DNA from: Haladaptatus sp. R4
GTDB taxonomy: Archaea; Halobacteriota; Halobacteria; Halobacteriales; Haladaptataceae
Reading direction: 5' to 3'
Length of the DNA: 64,000 nucleotides
Assembly (NCBI RefSeq): GCF_001625445.1
Contig: NZ_LWHG01000021.1
Span: 744,001 to 808,000, forward strand
A program made the translations under genes and the position numbers. Below, piece by piece: positions 1-9,048 of the stretch (positions are counted from its first letter, which is position 1; every line of letters starts with the position of its first letter). The notes under the pieces were generated by a model. That model was given only the letters and a program-made list of their open reading frames with translations, did no database searches and was not told the origin of the DNA.

Positions 1-723
1 CTCATCGAGACGTACGAGAACGGCGAGCTGGAATCGCTTCCGGGTCGAACCGTGGACGAGACGTTGGAGATGAAGATCATGCAGACGCTCGGCAAGGCGC
101 GTGACTCGGCCGGTGACATCGCGGAGGATCACTTCGCGAGCGACAACCCGGCAGTCATCATGGCCGACTCCGGTGCTCGTGGGTCGCTGCTCAACCTGAC
201 CCAGATGGCCGGCTGTGTCGGACAGCAGGCAGTTCGGGGCGAGCGCATCAACCGCGGGTACGAGGACCGTACGCTCTCGCACTACCAAGCCGACGACCTG
301 TCCGCGGACGCCCACGGGTTCGTGGAGCACTCCTACACCGGCGGTCTGACCCCGCTGGAGTTCTTCTTCCACGCGATGGGTGGCCGGGAAGGGCTGGTGG
401 ACACGGCAGTCCGGACCTCCAAGTCCGGGTACCTTCAGCGTCGTCTCATCAACGCCCTGTCCGAACTCGAAACGCAGTACGACGGAACGGTGCGCGACAC
501 CAGCGACACCATCGTCCAGTTCGAGTTCGGTGAGGACGGCACCTCGCCGGTTCAGGTCTCCTCGTCCGAGGAGAACCCGATAGACGTGGATAGCATCGCA
601 GACCAGATTCTCGACGAGGAGTTCGACAGCGAGACCCGCAAGCTCGAATTCCTCGGCGACCGACAGCCGCCGACGAATCTGTCCGAACACGCAGACGCAC
701 GGCAGGTGGAGTCAGATGACTAA
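1..723 (+). CDS. rpoA1: DNA-directed RNA polymerase subunit A' (C-terminal part, 5' end outside the window)
   Basis: The reading frame is open from base 1, so this is the 3' end of a gene that starts outside the window; the GTG at 52 is internal. The protein is the end of archaeal RNA polymerase A', equivalent to the first two-thirds of bacterial beta'. The conserved stretch around [20 protein letters not shown] (about bases 380-440) belongs to the bridge-helix and trigger-loop region near the active centre. The gene overlaps rpoA2 by 8 bases, as usual where the A subunit is split in two. The C-terminal tail is acidic, typical of salt-in archaea. Identification is secure. Confidence 0.97.
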   Translation, partial: LIETYENGELESLPGRTVDETLEMKIMQTLGKARDSAGDIAEDHFASDNPAVIMADSGARGSLLNLTQMAGCVGQQAVRGERINRGYEDRTLSHYQADDLSADAHGFVEHSYTGGLTPLEFFFHAMGGREGLVDTAVRTSKSGYLQRRLINALSELETQYDGTVRDTSDTIVQFEFGEDGTSPVQVSSSEENPIDVDSIADQILDEEFDSETRKLEFLGDRQPPTNLSEHADARQVESDD

Positions 724-1897
724 CGTAACAGACGATATGGAAGCCATCGTCGAGGATACGGACCTTCCCCGACGACTCAAGGACGAAGTGTACGAGACCA
801 TCGAATCCCGCGATGGCGTCTCGCTCGAACAGGTAACGGACATCGCCAAAGCGGTCGAACACCGCTACCTCGACACCCGTGTCGACCCGCTCGACCCCGT
901 GGGGACGGTGAGTGCCCAATCCATCGGGGAACCGGGAACGCAGATGACGATGAACACGTTCCACTACGCTGGTGTGGCGGAGATGGACGTGACACAGGGG
1001 CTTCCGCGCCTCATCGAACTGGTGGACGCACGGAAGACGCCCGACACGCCCATCATGACGGTGTACCTCGAAGACGAGTACGCCGAAAACCGAGAGAAGG
1101 CTCACGAAGTCGTCTGGAACATCGAGGCGACGAAAATCCTCGCGCTCGGTGACATCTCGACGAACGTCGCCGACATGATCGTGTCCATCAACCTGAACGA
1201 GGACACGCTCGAAGAGCGGATGATCACCCCGGACGAGGTCGCCTCCATCATCGAGGACAGCCTGGGCGTGCAGACGACCCAGCAGGGAACTGTCATCGAG
1301 TTCGGTCCCGACCAGCCGAGTTACCGCAAGCTACTCCAGTTGGTCGAGGAACTCCGCGAAATCGTGTTCAAGGGAATCGAGGAGATCTCCCGCGTCGTCA
1401 TCCGCCGCGAATCGCTCGACGACGGCGAGGAGTTCGTCCTCTACACGGAAGGGTCGGCGTTCGCCGACGCGCTCGAAATCGAGGGCGTGGATGCCTCCCG
1501 AACGACGTGTAACAACATCCACGAGATCTATCGGACGCTCGGCGTGGAGGCGGCCCGCGAGTCCATCATCGAGGAGACGATGGACACGCTCGAAGAGCAG
1601 GGTCTCGACGACGTGAACGTTCGTCACCTGATGCTCGTGTCCGACATCATGACCAACCGCGGGACGATCGAGTCCATCGGTCGTCACGGTATCTCCGGCA
1701 GCAAGGAGTCCGTCCTCGCGCGTGCAGCGTTCGAGGTGACGGTGAACCACCTGCTCGACGCCGCCATCCACGGCGAAATCGACGACTTGAACGGCGTCAT
1801 CGAGAACGTCATCGTCGGCAAGCCGATCAAACTCGGAACCGGTGACGTGAACCTCCGGATGGGCTCGGTTAGTCGCGGCGCGGAACCCTCCGACTGA
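716..1897 (+). CDS. rpoA2: DNA-directed RNA polymerase subunit A''
   Basis: This 393-residue protein is the C-terminal piece of the largest RNA polymerase subunit. It contains the hallmark [20 protein letters not shown] (about residues 62-81), part of the trigger-loop region, and the later conserved [10 protein letters not shown] and [19 protein letters not shown] segments. Length and order (A', A'', NusA) match the conserved archaeal rpo operon. Its ATG lies inside the end of rpoA1, and its TGA overlaps the nusA ATG as ATGA, so the three genes are probably translationally coupled. No intein or frameshift is visible. Confidence 0.98.
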   Translation: MTNVTDDMEAIVEDTDLPRRLKDEVYETIESRDGVSLEQVTDIAKAVEHRYLDTRVDPLDPVGTVSAQSIGEPGTQMTMNTFHYAGVAEMDVTQGLPRLIELVDARKTPDTPIMTVYLEDEYAENREKAHEVVWNIEATKILALGDISTNVADMIVSINLNEDTLEERMITPDEVASIIEDSLGVQTTQQGTVIEFGPDQPSYRKLLQLVEELREIVFKGIEEISRVVIRRESLDDGEEFVLYTEGSAFADALEIEGVDASRTTCNNIHEIYRTLGVEAARESIIEETMDTLEEQGLDDVNVRHLMLVSDIMTNRGTIESIGRHGISGSKESVLARAAFEVTVNHLLDAAIHGEIDDLNGVIENVIVGKPIKLGTGDVNLRMGSVSRGAEPSD

Positions 1898-2334
1898 TGA
1901 CGGTCACACTCACCGATACGGCACGGCAGTACATCGCCCTCTTCGAGGACGAGACGGGTGCGACCGCCCGCGACTGTGTCGTACTCGGTGACGATGGAGA
2001 CGACGAGGAGGAGAAACGCGTCATCTTCGTCGTCAAACCGGGGGAGATGGGACAAGCCATCGGCCCGGGAGGCGCGAACGTCCGCACGGTCGAGGAGGAA
2101 CTCGACGCGGACGTGGAACTCGTCGAGGACGCGGACGACCCGGCGCGATTCGTCATCAACGCGCTCGCCCCGGCGGAAGTTCACCACGTCACTATCAGCG
2201 AGAACAACGATACGGTCGCCTACGCCGAGGTGGCACAGCAGGACACCGGCGTTGCCATCGGAACGAACGGTCGCAACATCGAAGCCGCGAAACTGCTCGC
2301 GCGCGCCACTTCGACGTCGACGACATCCAGTTGA
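1897..2334 (+). CDS. nusA: NusA-like transcription termination/antitermination factor (3' end frameshifted)
   Basis: A 145-residue reading frame with two KH-type RNA-binding modules: GEMGQAIGPGGANVR (about residue 48) and VAIGTNGRNIEAAK (about residue 115). It corresponds to the archaeal NusA-like protein, the usual last gene of the rpo cluster. The annotated end (RATSTSTTSS) is not haloarchaeal in character. Restoring one base near 2305 changes frame and gives a tail H-F-D-V-D-D-I-Q-L-T with TAA at 2337-2339, the acidic ending expected for this family. I infer a one-base deletion in the sequence. The true gene probably ends at 2339. Confidence 0.92.
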   Translation: MTVTLTDTARQYIALFEDETGATARDCVVLGDDGDDEEEKRVIFVVKPGEMGQAIGPGGANVRTVEEELDADVELVEDADDPARFVINALAPAEVHHVTISENNDTVAYAEVAQQDTGVAIGTNGRNIEAAKLLARATSTSTTSS

Positions 2335-2339
2335 CCTAA

Positions 2340-2799
2340 ACCACCTTTTACGACGGTCGAAAGCCAGCGGTCGCGTGCCGTAGCGCGCGACGCTGGCAGT
2401 CTCCCTGTAAAAGCTGGACCAAAAGCACTCCTCCTTCGCTTCACTCCGGAAGACGCATCGCGTCTTCCGTGCCCTCGTTCGTTTCACTCACGAGGACTTC
2501 GTTCCGCTCAGTCGTTGGCCCGCTCGCTGTCGCTACGCTCCTGCTCGCGGCGAGTGTTCGACTCTTGCGATGGGGTGACATCCTGTTCGGGTAGTTTGCG
2601 GACGCCATCTCACGCTCGTTACGGACGAATTCCTTGACCGGTCAATGACACAGTCCGGTTCGAACGAACCATTTGACTCGGCTTAGAATCATTGAAACGC
2701 GCTCAGATCGCTTTATCGACCCCTTTCGAGCGACCTGCGGGCGTCTCTTCGCTTCCAAAAGGGGACGCTTAAGTACCTTCGTCGGATAGTCCACAGCAT
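2340..2799. other. 460-bp intergenic stretch with two strong stem-loops and the rps12 promoter
   Basis: No gene is supported here. Two hairpins follow nusA. One at 2364-2396 pairs CCAGCG and a TCGCG arm with their complements around a short loop. The other, at 2447-2469, is a perfect 10-bp stem (CGGAAGACGC) with a 3-base loop. Between 2470 and 2560 the sequence is a low-complexity run of tcgttcg/tcgctc-like words of the kind common in haloarchaeal spacers. The hairpins could end the rpo transcript, although no clear T-run follows them. Confidence 0.55.
2766..2776 (+). promoter_or_regulatory. TATA-like box of the rps12-rps7 unit
   Basis: The word gcttaagtacc lies about 28 bases before the rps12 ATG at 2800. 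Haloarchaeal TATA boxes sit about 25-27 bases before the transcription start, so the mRNA would have a leader of only a few bases. This means S12 and S7 can be transcribed separately from the rpo genes. Confidence 0.5.
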
Positions 2800-3228
2800 A
2801 TGGCGAACGGCAAGTACGCAGCTCGTAAGCTGAAGAAGGACCGCCAGAAGCATCGGTGGTCTGACTCCGATTACGCCCGACGTGAGCGTGGTCTCGGGGA
2901 GAAATCCGATCCCCTCGAAGGCGCGCCGCAGGGCCGAGGTATCGTGCTGGAGAAAGTGGGCATCGAAGCGAAGCAGCCCAACTCCGCGATCCGAAAGTGT
3001 GTTCGTGTCCAGCTCATCAAGAACGGAAAGCAGGTCTCCGCGTTCTGTCCCGGTGACGGCGCGATTTCGTTCATCGACGAGCACGACGAGGTCACCATCG
3101 CCGGTATCGGTGGTGCGAAAGGTCGTGCGATGGGTGACATCTCCGGTGTCAACTACAAGGTCGAGAAGGTCAACGGCGTGAGCCTGAAAGAACTGGTTCG
3201 CGGAAACGCGGAGAAACCGGTCCGATAA
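2800..3228 (+). CDS. rps12: 30S ribosomal protein S12 (uS12)
   Basis: The 142-residue protein is archaeal/eukaryal-type uS12, part of the decoding centre of the small subunit. The conserved [19 protein letters not shown] block (about residues 57-75) carries the universally conserved PNSA loop that monitors codon-anticodon pairing. Length is normal for archaea. It is followed after two bases by rps7, so the two are surely co-transcribed. Start at the ATG 2800, close to the predicted transcription start. Confidence 0.98.
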   Translation: MANGKYAARKLKKDRQKHRWSDSDYARRERGLGEKSDPLEGAPQGRGIVLEKVGIEAKQPNSAIRKCVRVQLIKNGKQVSAFCPGDGAISFIDEHDEVTIAGIGGAKGRAMGDISGVNYKVEKVNGVSLKELVRGNAEKPVR

Positions 3229-3230
3229 CC

Positions 3231-3857
3231 ATGAGTGCAGAAGAAGAAGAACAACCGGAAGCGGAAGCGGAAGAGGAAGTCGGCACCGAAGGCGACGAGA
3301 TGGCGGCGAAGCTGTTCGGTACGTGGGACGTCTCGAACATCGAGTTCAACGACCCCAGCACCGAGCGCTACATCAACATCACGCCCGTCGCGCACACGAT
3401 GGGCCGCCACGCATCGAAGCAGTTCCAGAAGAGCGAGGTCAGCATCGTCGAGCGCCTCATCAACCGTCTCATGCAGACGGAGGAGAACACGGGCAAGAAA
3501 CAGCAGACGATGAAAATCGTCCGCTCCGCGTTCGACATCGTTCACGACCGTACCGAGGAGAACCCCGTTCAGGTTCTCGTCCGTGCAGTCGAGAACGCCG
3601 CCCCGCGTGAGGAGACCGTCCGCCTGAAGTACGGTGGTATCTCGGTCCCGAAGGCAGTCGACGTCGCGCCCCAGCGCCGCGTCGACCAGTCCCTGAAATT
3701 CATCGCGGAAGGCGCGCTCGGCGCGTCCTTCAAGACGTCCACCGACGCTGAAGAGGCACTCGCCTCCCAGCTTATCGGCGCTGCGGACTACGACGTCCAG
3801 ACCTACGCGGTCAACCAGAAAGAAGAGAAAGAGCGCGTCGCCGCCGCGGCCCGCTAA
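3231..3857 (+). CDS. rps7: 30S ribosomal protein S7 (uS7)
   Basis: The 208-residue protein is archaeal uS7, which nucleates assembly of the small-subunit head. The N-terminal 25 residues are a run of Glu-rich sequence (MSAEEEEQPEAEAEEE), a haloarchaeal acidic extension. The family core follows (VERLINRLMQTEENTGKKQ and ENAAPREETVRLKYGGISVP). It starts 2 bases after rps12. In most haloarchaea EF-2 follows closely; here an SDR/HxlR pair and a DUF5781 gene lie between. Confidence 0.98.
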   Translation: MSAEEEEQPEAEAEEEVGTEGDEMAAKLFGTWDVSNIEFNDPSTERYINITPVAHTMGRHASKQFQKSEVSIVERLINRLMQTEENTGKKQQTMKIVRSAFDIVHDRTEENPVQVLVRAVENAAPREETVRLKYGGISVPKAVDVAPQRRVDQSLKFIAEGALGASFKTSTDAEEALASQLIGAADYDVQTYAVNQKEEKERVAAAAR

Positions 3858-3969
3858 ATTTCTCCCGGATATTCTCTCGTTTATCGCTCCTTGAGTGACG
3901 AGTTCGGAGACGACGGTGCCGACGTTCCGTGACAACTGCTTTACTATCGCTTCTTCGTGGAGAAAGCGT

Positions 3970-4767
3970 TCACCACTGGAGTCCGTGCTCTTCCTCGAAG
4001 TACTCCGATGGACCGATGAACTGTCCCGACGGTCCATCCGCCGGAAGGGTTGCCGCACGGACGACGAACGACGCTCCCTCTTCGACGGGACGACCGCCGC
4101 TGAAATCGTGGAGCGCGGTCGAGGTGTAGCCGGGAGCCGCCGCGTTCACGAGAACCGCGTCGCGCAGTTCGGCGGCATAGACAAGCGTCATCGCGTTCAC
4201 CGCTGCTTTCGACGAATTGTACGCCAGTTCGTTGAACCGGTTTTTCGAACTGGCGAGGAGCGCCATGGATCCGAGCTCGCTCGATACGTTCACTATCCGT
4301 CCGGCTGGTGCCCGGCGAAGCAACGGAAGCATCGCATGCGTCACGGCAACGACCCCGAAGACGTTGACTTCGTACGTCCGTCGCATCATCCCGTCGGTAA
4401 CCTCGCTGGGGGGTCGTTCCCCCTCGTTGGAATTACCGCCAAGGCTGACCCCGGCGTTGTTTACTAAGACATCGAGTCGGCCGAATTCGTCTTCGATGCT
4501 CCGTACCGCGGCCTCGATGGTGGCTTCGTCAGTCACGTCGAGCCGAACGAAGCGTGCATCGATTCCATCCTCCCGAAGCGTCTCCGTCGCTTCCTCGCCA
4601 CGCTGTTCGTGACGCGCCGAGACGAAAACCGTCATCCCTCGTTCGCCTAACTGCCGAGCAGTTTCGTATCCGATTCCCTTGTTCGCGCCGGTGATCAGTG
4701 CGACTTCGCTTTGCTCAGCATCAGATTCAGCGGAGGAATCCGAGTTGACCACGTGAGTACGATCCAT
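3970..4767 (-). CDS. SDR family NAD(P)-dependent oxidoreductase
   Basis: A 265-residue classical short-chain dehydrogenase. The cofactor motif is TGANKGIG (about residues 26-33), followed by NNAG and the catalytic Y-N-S-S-K (YxxxK) with an upstream NVSSELG serine. I place the start at the ATG at 4767 instead of the in-frame TTG two codons upstream. It is transcribed away from an HxlR-type regulator 131 bases upstream, an arrangement usual for a redox enzyme under a dedicated regulator. The substrate cannot be read from sequence. It interrupts the translation-gene cluster, suggesting later insertion. Confidence 0.9.
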   Translation of the reverse strand: MDRTHVVNSDSSAESDAEQSEVALITGANKGIGYETARQLGERGMTVFVSARHEQRGEEATETLREDGIDARFVRLDVTDEATIEAAVRSIEDEFGRLDVLVNNAGVSLGGNSNEGERPPSEVTDGMMRRTYEVNVFGVVAVTHAMLPLLRRAPAGRIVNVSSELGSMALLASSKNRFNELAYNSSKAAVNAMTLVYAAELRDAVLVNAAAPGYTSTALHDFSGGRPVEEGASFVVRAATLPADGPSGQFIGPSEYFEEEHGLQW

Positions 4768-4898
4768 GTGCAACTACGCCTCGGATCGGTGCATGAATAA
4801 GTTGTCAAGACCCAAGCATGAAAGCAAGGCCCAAGCTCGGGTGTTGCTTCGTCACTTGGACCAATAGCCGTATTAGAAACCGTCTCGATAGTGAATCC

Positions 4899-5321
4899 GT
4901 GAGCCAACACGAACGTGAGGCGGACTGGAGTGGTCTCCTCTCGGATATCGATGCTCAAATACCTCCCGCGGAGGGTGTCCCCGAAGCGAGGTCCAACGAG
5001 AAATCGGATTTGCTCACCTTTTTGGGCAGCGCATACATGCTCAAGGTCCTGCACGAGTTCGTACTGGACCCCGGCCCGTGGCGGTTCAACGAACTTCGGG
5101 AGCGGCTGGACGTTCCCCCGACGACGCTCACGAACCGGTTGAAGGAGTTGACGGACGCGGGGCTCGTCGTACGCGAGTCGTACGACGAGATTCCACCGCG
5201 AGTCGAGTACACGGCAACCGAGAAGCTGCTCGATTTCAGGCCCGTATTCGGCTGTCTCGGGATATGGGTGGAGAAGCACGGCTGGGAGGAGGTTCGTTCA
5301 GAGGCTCCGGAAGAATCGTAA
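4899..5321 (+). CDS. HxlR-family winged-helix transcriptional regulator
   Basis: About 140 residues with the HxlR/MarR-like winged helix: WRFNELRERLDVPPTTLTNR as the recognition part, then LKELTDAGLVVRE and the wing YDEIPPRVEYTATEKL. An in-frame ATG at 4818 would add 27 basic residues unlike haloarchaeal protein, so I prefer the GTG at 4899 (VSQHERE). It lacks the N-terminal sensor cysteine of some HxlR proteins; its only cysteine is in FGCLGIW near the C-terminus. The divergent SDR gene is the likely target, by inference from position. Confidence 0.85.
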   Translation: MSQHEREADWSGLLSDIDAQIPPAEGVPEARSNEKSDLLTFLGSAYMLKVLHEFVLDPGPWRFNELRERLDVPPTTLTNRLKELTDAGLVVRESYDEIPPRVEYTATEKLLDFRPVFGCLGIWVEKHGWEEVRSEAPEES

Positions 5322-5399
5322 TCCCTACCGAGTCCATCTCGTAGCGAACGTCGTATTCCGCCGTCCGAAAGAATTCGGTTCCCTAATCCGCTCGATTCC

Positions 5400-6161
5400 C
5401 TAGTCCGCCGCTTGTTCGGAACCACCTTCTTCGCCACCGAGGACGTATTCACGGGCGGCGTCGACCAGCGCTTTTCGGTACTCGCTCTCGGTGGGGTCGT
5501 CGCCGAGCGAGAGGAAGCGGTATTTGAACCCCTGTACGTCAACGGACGGAGCGTCACGGGAAGCGGTTCGGGCGAGGTCGTAGAGGCGGTGGTCCCGCTC
5601 GACGAGGTCGTGGCGCTCGACCATGGCGAGCGCGAACGCGGCGTTGACGGCCGTCATCTCGGGGTCGGAGGTCGCGGTCAGTCGGCGGCCCGGAAGTCGT
5701 TGCGGACGGTCGGCGACCAGCGCCGCGAGTTGCGATTCGAGGAAGGTGACGAGTTTGTCGCTCGGACCGAGGTCGAGCGTGATGTCGTCGGCGTAGATGT
5801 CCTTCATGTGATTGGCGATCTGGTAGCAGTGAGTGAGTTTCCGACGCTCGACCGACCGACCCGCGAAGGCGAGGAACAGCGCCTCGGCGGTCGATTGGGT
5901 GTGTGAGGGGTGGGACTGCTCGTTACGGGCCATGTGCGAGTACTCGTGGAGTGCAAGTTCGCGGGCCATCACGCTGGTCGCGGCCTGCCGGGAGATGTTG
6001 AGGACGTGGTGGCCGTCGGGGTGGGCGGTCCACGTTCGTTCGTCCGGATCGTCGCGCACACGAACGTGAACGGGTCGTTCGAGGTCGAGTTCGGTTTCGA
6101 AGAGGTCGGAGGCACTGAGGAACGGGTTGGGGGACGTAGAACCGTGTACTCGAATATCCAT
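5400..6161 (-). CDS. DUF5781 family protein with HExxH metallopeptidase-like motif
   Basis: A 253-residue haloarchaeal protein of unknown function that I recall as DUF5781. From the ATG at 6161 (MDIRVHGSTSPNPF), residues 72-76 read HEYSH, a zincin HExxH, followed by a glutamate at about 93 in STAEALFLA that could be a third zinc ligand. No signal peptide or membrane helix is visible, so it should be cytoplasmic. It is divergent from EF-2 across 141 bases. An in-frame ATG 10 codons upstream (6191) is less likely. Peptidase activity is inferred from the motif only. Confidence 0.82.
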   Translation of the reverse strand: MDIRVHGSTSPNPFLSASDLFETELDLERPVHVRVRDDPDERTWTAHPDGHHVLNISRQAATSVMARELALHEYSHMARNEQSHPSHTQSTAEALFLAFAGRSVERRKLTHCYQIANHMKDIYADDITLDLGPSDKLVTFLESQLAALVADRPQRLPGRRLTATSDPEMTAVNAAFALAMVERHDLVERDHRLYDLARTASRDAPSVDVQGFKYRFLSLGDDPTESEYRKALVDAAREYVLGGEEGGSEQAAD

Positions 6162-6293
6162 GCGTGCTGTTGTCACGCTCTGAATGGGCATTACTCTTGT
6201 GCCATATGTGACTGTTTAGCAGGGTAATGGGCCGTTTCCAGCCGTTTTGTGGGCGGGAAAACACTACGCTTTTCAACCTCGTACAGGTAGGGA

Positions 6294-6309
6294 TACCCAT
6301 ATATGGGTA
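6294..6309 (+). promoter_or_regulatory. Perfect 16-bp palindrome across the EF-2 start codon
   Basis: The sequence TACCCATATATGGGTA is its own reverse complement and contains the EF-2 ATG (6303-6305). In RNA it could fold into a short hairpin that hides the start codon; in DNA it could bind a dimeric protein. It lies about 25 bases downstream of a TATA-like gcttttcaac at 6278-6287, so it would be at or near the mRNA 5' end. Confidence 0.6.
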
Positions 6310-8489
6310 GACGAAAGAAAATCGTCGAACAGTGTGAGCGGCTCATGGACAAGCCGGAACAGATCCGGAACATCGCCATCGCCGCCCACGTCGACCACGG
6401 TAAAACGACGCTGACGGACAACCTTCTCGCTGGTGCGGGCATGATCGCCGACCAAGGCGAAGCCACCCAGTTGATGATGGACACGGAGGAGGACGAGCAG
6501 GAACGCGGTATCACCATCGACGCGGCAAACGTCTCGATGACCCACGAGTACGAGGACAAAGACCACCTCATCAACCTCATCGACACGCCGGGTCACGTCG
6601 ACTTCGGTGGCGACGTGACCCGTGCGATGCGTGCCGTCGACGGTGCGCTCGTCGTCGTGGACGCTGTCGAAGGCGCAATGCCGCAGACGGAGACCGTCGT
6701 CCGACAGGCGCTCCGCGAGGGCGTTAAGCCAGCCCTGTTCATCAACAAAGTGGACCGACTCATCTCGGAACTCCAAGAGGGTCCCGAGGAGATGCAACGC
6801 CGCCTGCTCAACGTCATCGACGACGTGAACGAGCTGATCCGCGGCATGACCGAGGACATGGACGACGTGGACGACTGGACCGTCTCCGTCGAAGAGGGAA
6901 CCGTCGGATTCGGGTCGGCACTCTACAAGTGGGGTGTCTCCATGCCGTCGATGCAAGCGACGGGCATGGACTTCGGGGACATCATGGACCTCGAACGCAA
7001 CGACAAGCGCCAAGAACTCCACGAGCGAACGCCGCTGTCGGACGTCATCCTCGACATGGTCTGTGAACACTTCCCGGACCCCATCGAGGCGCAACCGCGA
7101 CGTATCCCACGCGTCTGGCGTGGTGACGACGAGTCCGAACTCGCAGAGCAGATGCGACTCGTGGACCCGGACGGCGAAGTCGTCCTGATGGCCACCGACA
7201 TCGGTATCGACCCGCACGCTGGCGAAATCGCCGCCGGTCGTGTCTTCTCCGGAACGCTGGAGAAAGGCCAAGACCTCTACGTCTCGGGAACCGCCGGAAC
7301 GAACCGCGTTCAGAGCGTCGGTATCTACATGGGTGGCGAACGCGAGGAAGTGGAGCGCGTCCCTGCCGGGAACATCGCGGCAGTCACCGGTCTGAAAGAC
7401 GCTATCGCCGGTTCGACGGTATCGAGCGTGGAGATGACGCCGTTCGAGTCCATCGAACACATCAGCGAACCCGTCATCACGAAGTCCGTCGAGGCAAAGA
7501 GCATGGACGACCTGCCGAAACTCATCGAGACGCTTCGACAGGTCTCCAAAGAGGACCCGACCATCCAGATCGACATCAACGAGGACACGGGTGAACACCT
7601 CATCAGCGGACAGGGTGAACTCCACCTCGAAGTCATCACCCAGCGTATCGAGCGCAACCAGGGAATTCCGGTGACGACTGGTGAGCCTATCGTCGTCTTC
7701 CGCGAGAAGGTCCAAGGAGCGACCACCGAAGTCGAAGGTATCTCCCCGAACCGCCACAACCGGTTCTACCTCACGGTTGAACCGCTGTCGGACGATATCG
7801 TCGAGAAGCTGAAACTCGGGGAGGTTTCGATGGACATGCCCGAACAGGAGCGCCGTGAAGTGCTCCAAGAGGCTGGCATGGACAAGGATATCAGCCAGAA
7901 TGTCGAGGAGATTCACGGGTCGAACATCCTCATCGACAACACGAAAGGTATCCAGCACCTGAACGAGACGATGGAACTCGTCATCGAAGGTCTGGAAGAG
8001 GCGCTCGACAACGGTCCGCTCGCTGGCGAACCCGTCGAGGGAACGCTCATCAAGCTCAACGACGCACGTCTCCACGAGGACACCATCCACCGTGGTCCGG
8101 CACAGGTCATCCCTGCGGTCCGGCAAGCAGTGCACAACGCACTCATCCACGGTCACGTCAAACTCCTCGAACCGATTCAGAACGTCCGTATCGACGTTCC
8201 GAACGACCACATGGGTGCCGCGTCCGGCGAGATTCAGGGTCGCCGTGGCCGCGTGGACGACATGTACCAAGAGGGTGACCTCATGGTCGTCGAGGGTATC
8301 GCGCCCGTCGACGAGATGATCGGGTTCTCCTCGGACATCCGCAGTGCGACGGAAGGTCGTGCGTCGTGGAACACGGAGAACGCCGGGTTCCGCTTTATGG
8401 CGGACAACCTCCAGCGCGAGACCATCATGGAGATCCGAGAGCGCAAAGGCATGAAGTTGGAACTCCCGCAGGCCGTCGATTACTTCTAA
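6303..8489 (+). CDS. fusA: Translation elongation factor 2 (EF-2)
   Basis: The 728-residue GTPase translocates the ribosome. It shows G1 AHVDHGKT (about residues 29-36), G3 [11 protein letters not shown]4 NKVDR, and the domain IV tip [10 protein letters not shown], where His596 is the residue expected to become diphthamide. Length is normal for archaeal EF-2 and no frameshift is seen. The ATG at 6303 lies inside a palindrome. It is separated from rps7 here by a 2.4-kb insertion, so it probably uses its own promoter. Confidence 0.98.
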   Translation: MGRRKKIVEQCERLMDKPEQIRNIAIAAHVDHGKTTLTDNLLAGAGMIADQGEATQLMMDTEEDEQERGITIDAANVSMTHEYEDKDHLINLIDTPGHVDFGGDVTRAMRAVDGALVVVDAVEGAMPQTETVVRQALREGVKPALFINKVDRLISELQEGPEEMQRRLLNVIDDVNELIRGMTEDMDDVDDWTVSVEEGTVGFGSALYKWGVSMPSMQATGMDFGDIMDLERNDKRQELHERTPLSDVILDMVCEHFPDPIEAQPRRIPRVWRGDDESELAEQMRLVDPDGEVVLMATDIGIDPHAGEIAAGRVFSGTLEKGQDLYVSGTAGTNRVQSVGIYMGGEREEVERVPAGNIAAVTGLKDAIAGSTVSSVEMTPFESIEHISEPVITKSVEAKSMDDLPKLIETLRQVSKEDPTIQIDINEDTGEHLISGQGELHLEVITQRIERNQGIPVTTGEPIVVFREKVQGATTEVEGISPNRHNRFYLTVEPLSDDIVEKLKLGEVSMDMPEQERREVLQEAGMDKDISQNVEEIHGSNILIDNTKGIQHLNETMELVIEGLEEALDNGPLAGEPVEGTLIKLNDARLHEDTIHRGPAQVIPAVRQAVHNALIHGHVKLLEPIQNVRIDVPNDHMGAASGEIQGRRGRVDDMYQEGDLMVVEGIAPVDEMIGFSSDIRSATEGRASWNTENAGFRFMADNLQRETIMEIRERKGMKLELPQAVDYF

Positions 8490-8573
8490 TCGAGGACTCC
8501 CTCGAACGTCCTTTCTTTCGTGCAGTCACGAACCGAGGAGCTGACGCCCTGCGCTGCTGTTCGATGGATATCT

Positions 8574-8612
8574 CACCGCGTAGAATCATCGCCATCGCAC
8601 CGCGTAGAATCA
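8574..8612. repeat. 15-bp direct repeat with 24-bp period
   Basis: The word caccgcgtagaatca occurs at 8574-8588 and again at 8598-8612. It lies in the spacer between EF-2 and the small zinc-finger gene. No open frame covers it convincingly, so it may be an operator pair or a chance duplication. Confidence 0.6.
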
Positions 8613-8709
8613 CTGCCGTTTCACTGCACGTGGCTGTGGAGTCGCTAGCATCGCTCGCCGAGCGTTTTCAGATCGGTGAGAAGGTACCGTCAGTTACAGC
8701 CGCGAACAG

Positions 8710-8859
8710 CTATCGGTCCCCCCGGAAGACGATCTCCGCGTCGCACACGGGGCACACTTGGTTTCGACTGTCGAACGCGGTCTGGCAGAACGCACAGACG
8801 TGATCCTGCTTTCGACTCGTACCGGAACTACTCGCACCGACTGCATCGGTAAATCTCAT
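8710..8859 (-). CDS. Small two-CxxC zinc-finger protein (49 aa)
   Basis: A 49-residue open frame from ATG 8857-8859 to TAG 8710-8712. It contains two CxxC knuckles, VCAFC at residues 21-25 and VCPVC at 35-39, ten residues apart, enough for one zinc site. It resembles the many small CPxCG-type zinc-finger proteins of haloarchaea, which are usually missed because of their size. The first 20 residues are Ser/Gly-rich and probably disordered. No partner is indicated by the neighbours (EF-2 upstream, ACT-hom downstream). Confidence 0.7.
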   Translation of the reverse strand: MRFTDAVGASSSGTSRKQDHVCAFCQTAFDSRNQVCPVCDAEIVFRGDR

Positions 8860-9048
8860 GTTCTATCACCGATTCGTCGGTTCACCCTCCATGGATATTA
8901 CTACGACCCCGTTAACTACTGTCACAGGAACTGACTAACACCGGTTTCGCACCGTTTTGCTCCGTTGCATCCCGTCCCCCGCTTGCGATTGGATAATTTT
9001 GCGACCGTCTGAAGGCTTATACTGCTCCATCACCCCACTCCAGTCATC

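Noticed and set aside
6273-8270. 665-codon open frame antisense to EF-2
   Set aside because: The GC-rich third codon position of EF-2 leaves the antisense strand almost free of stops. Its sequence (His/Arg/Val-rich) has no domain pattern, and EF-2 on the other strand is certain.
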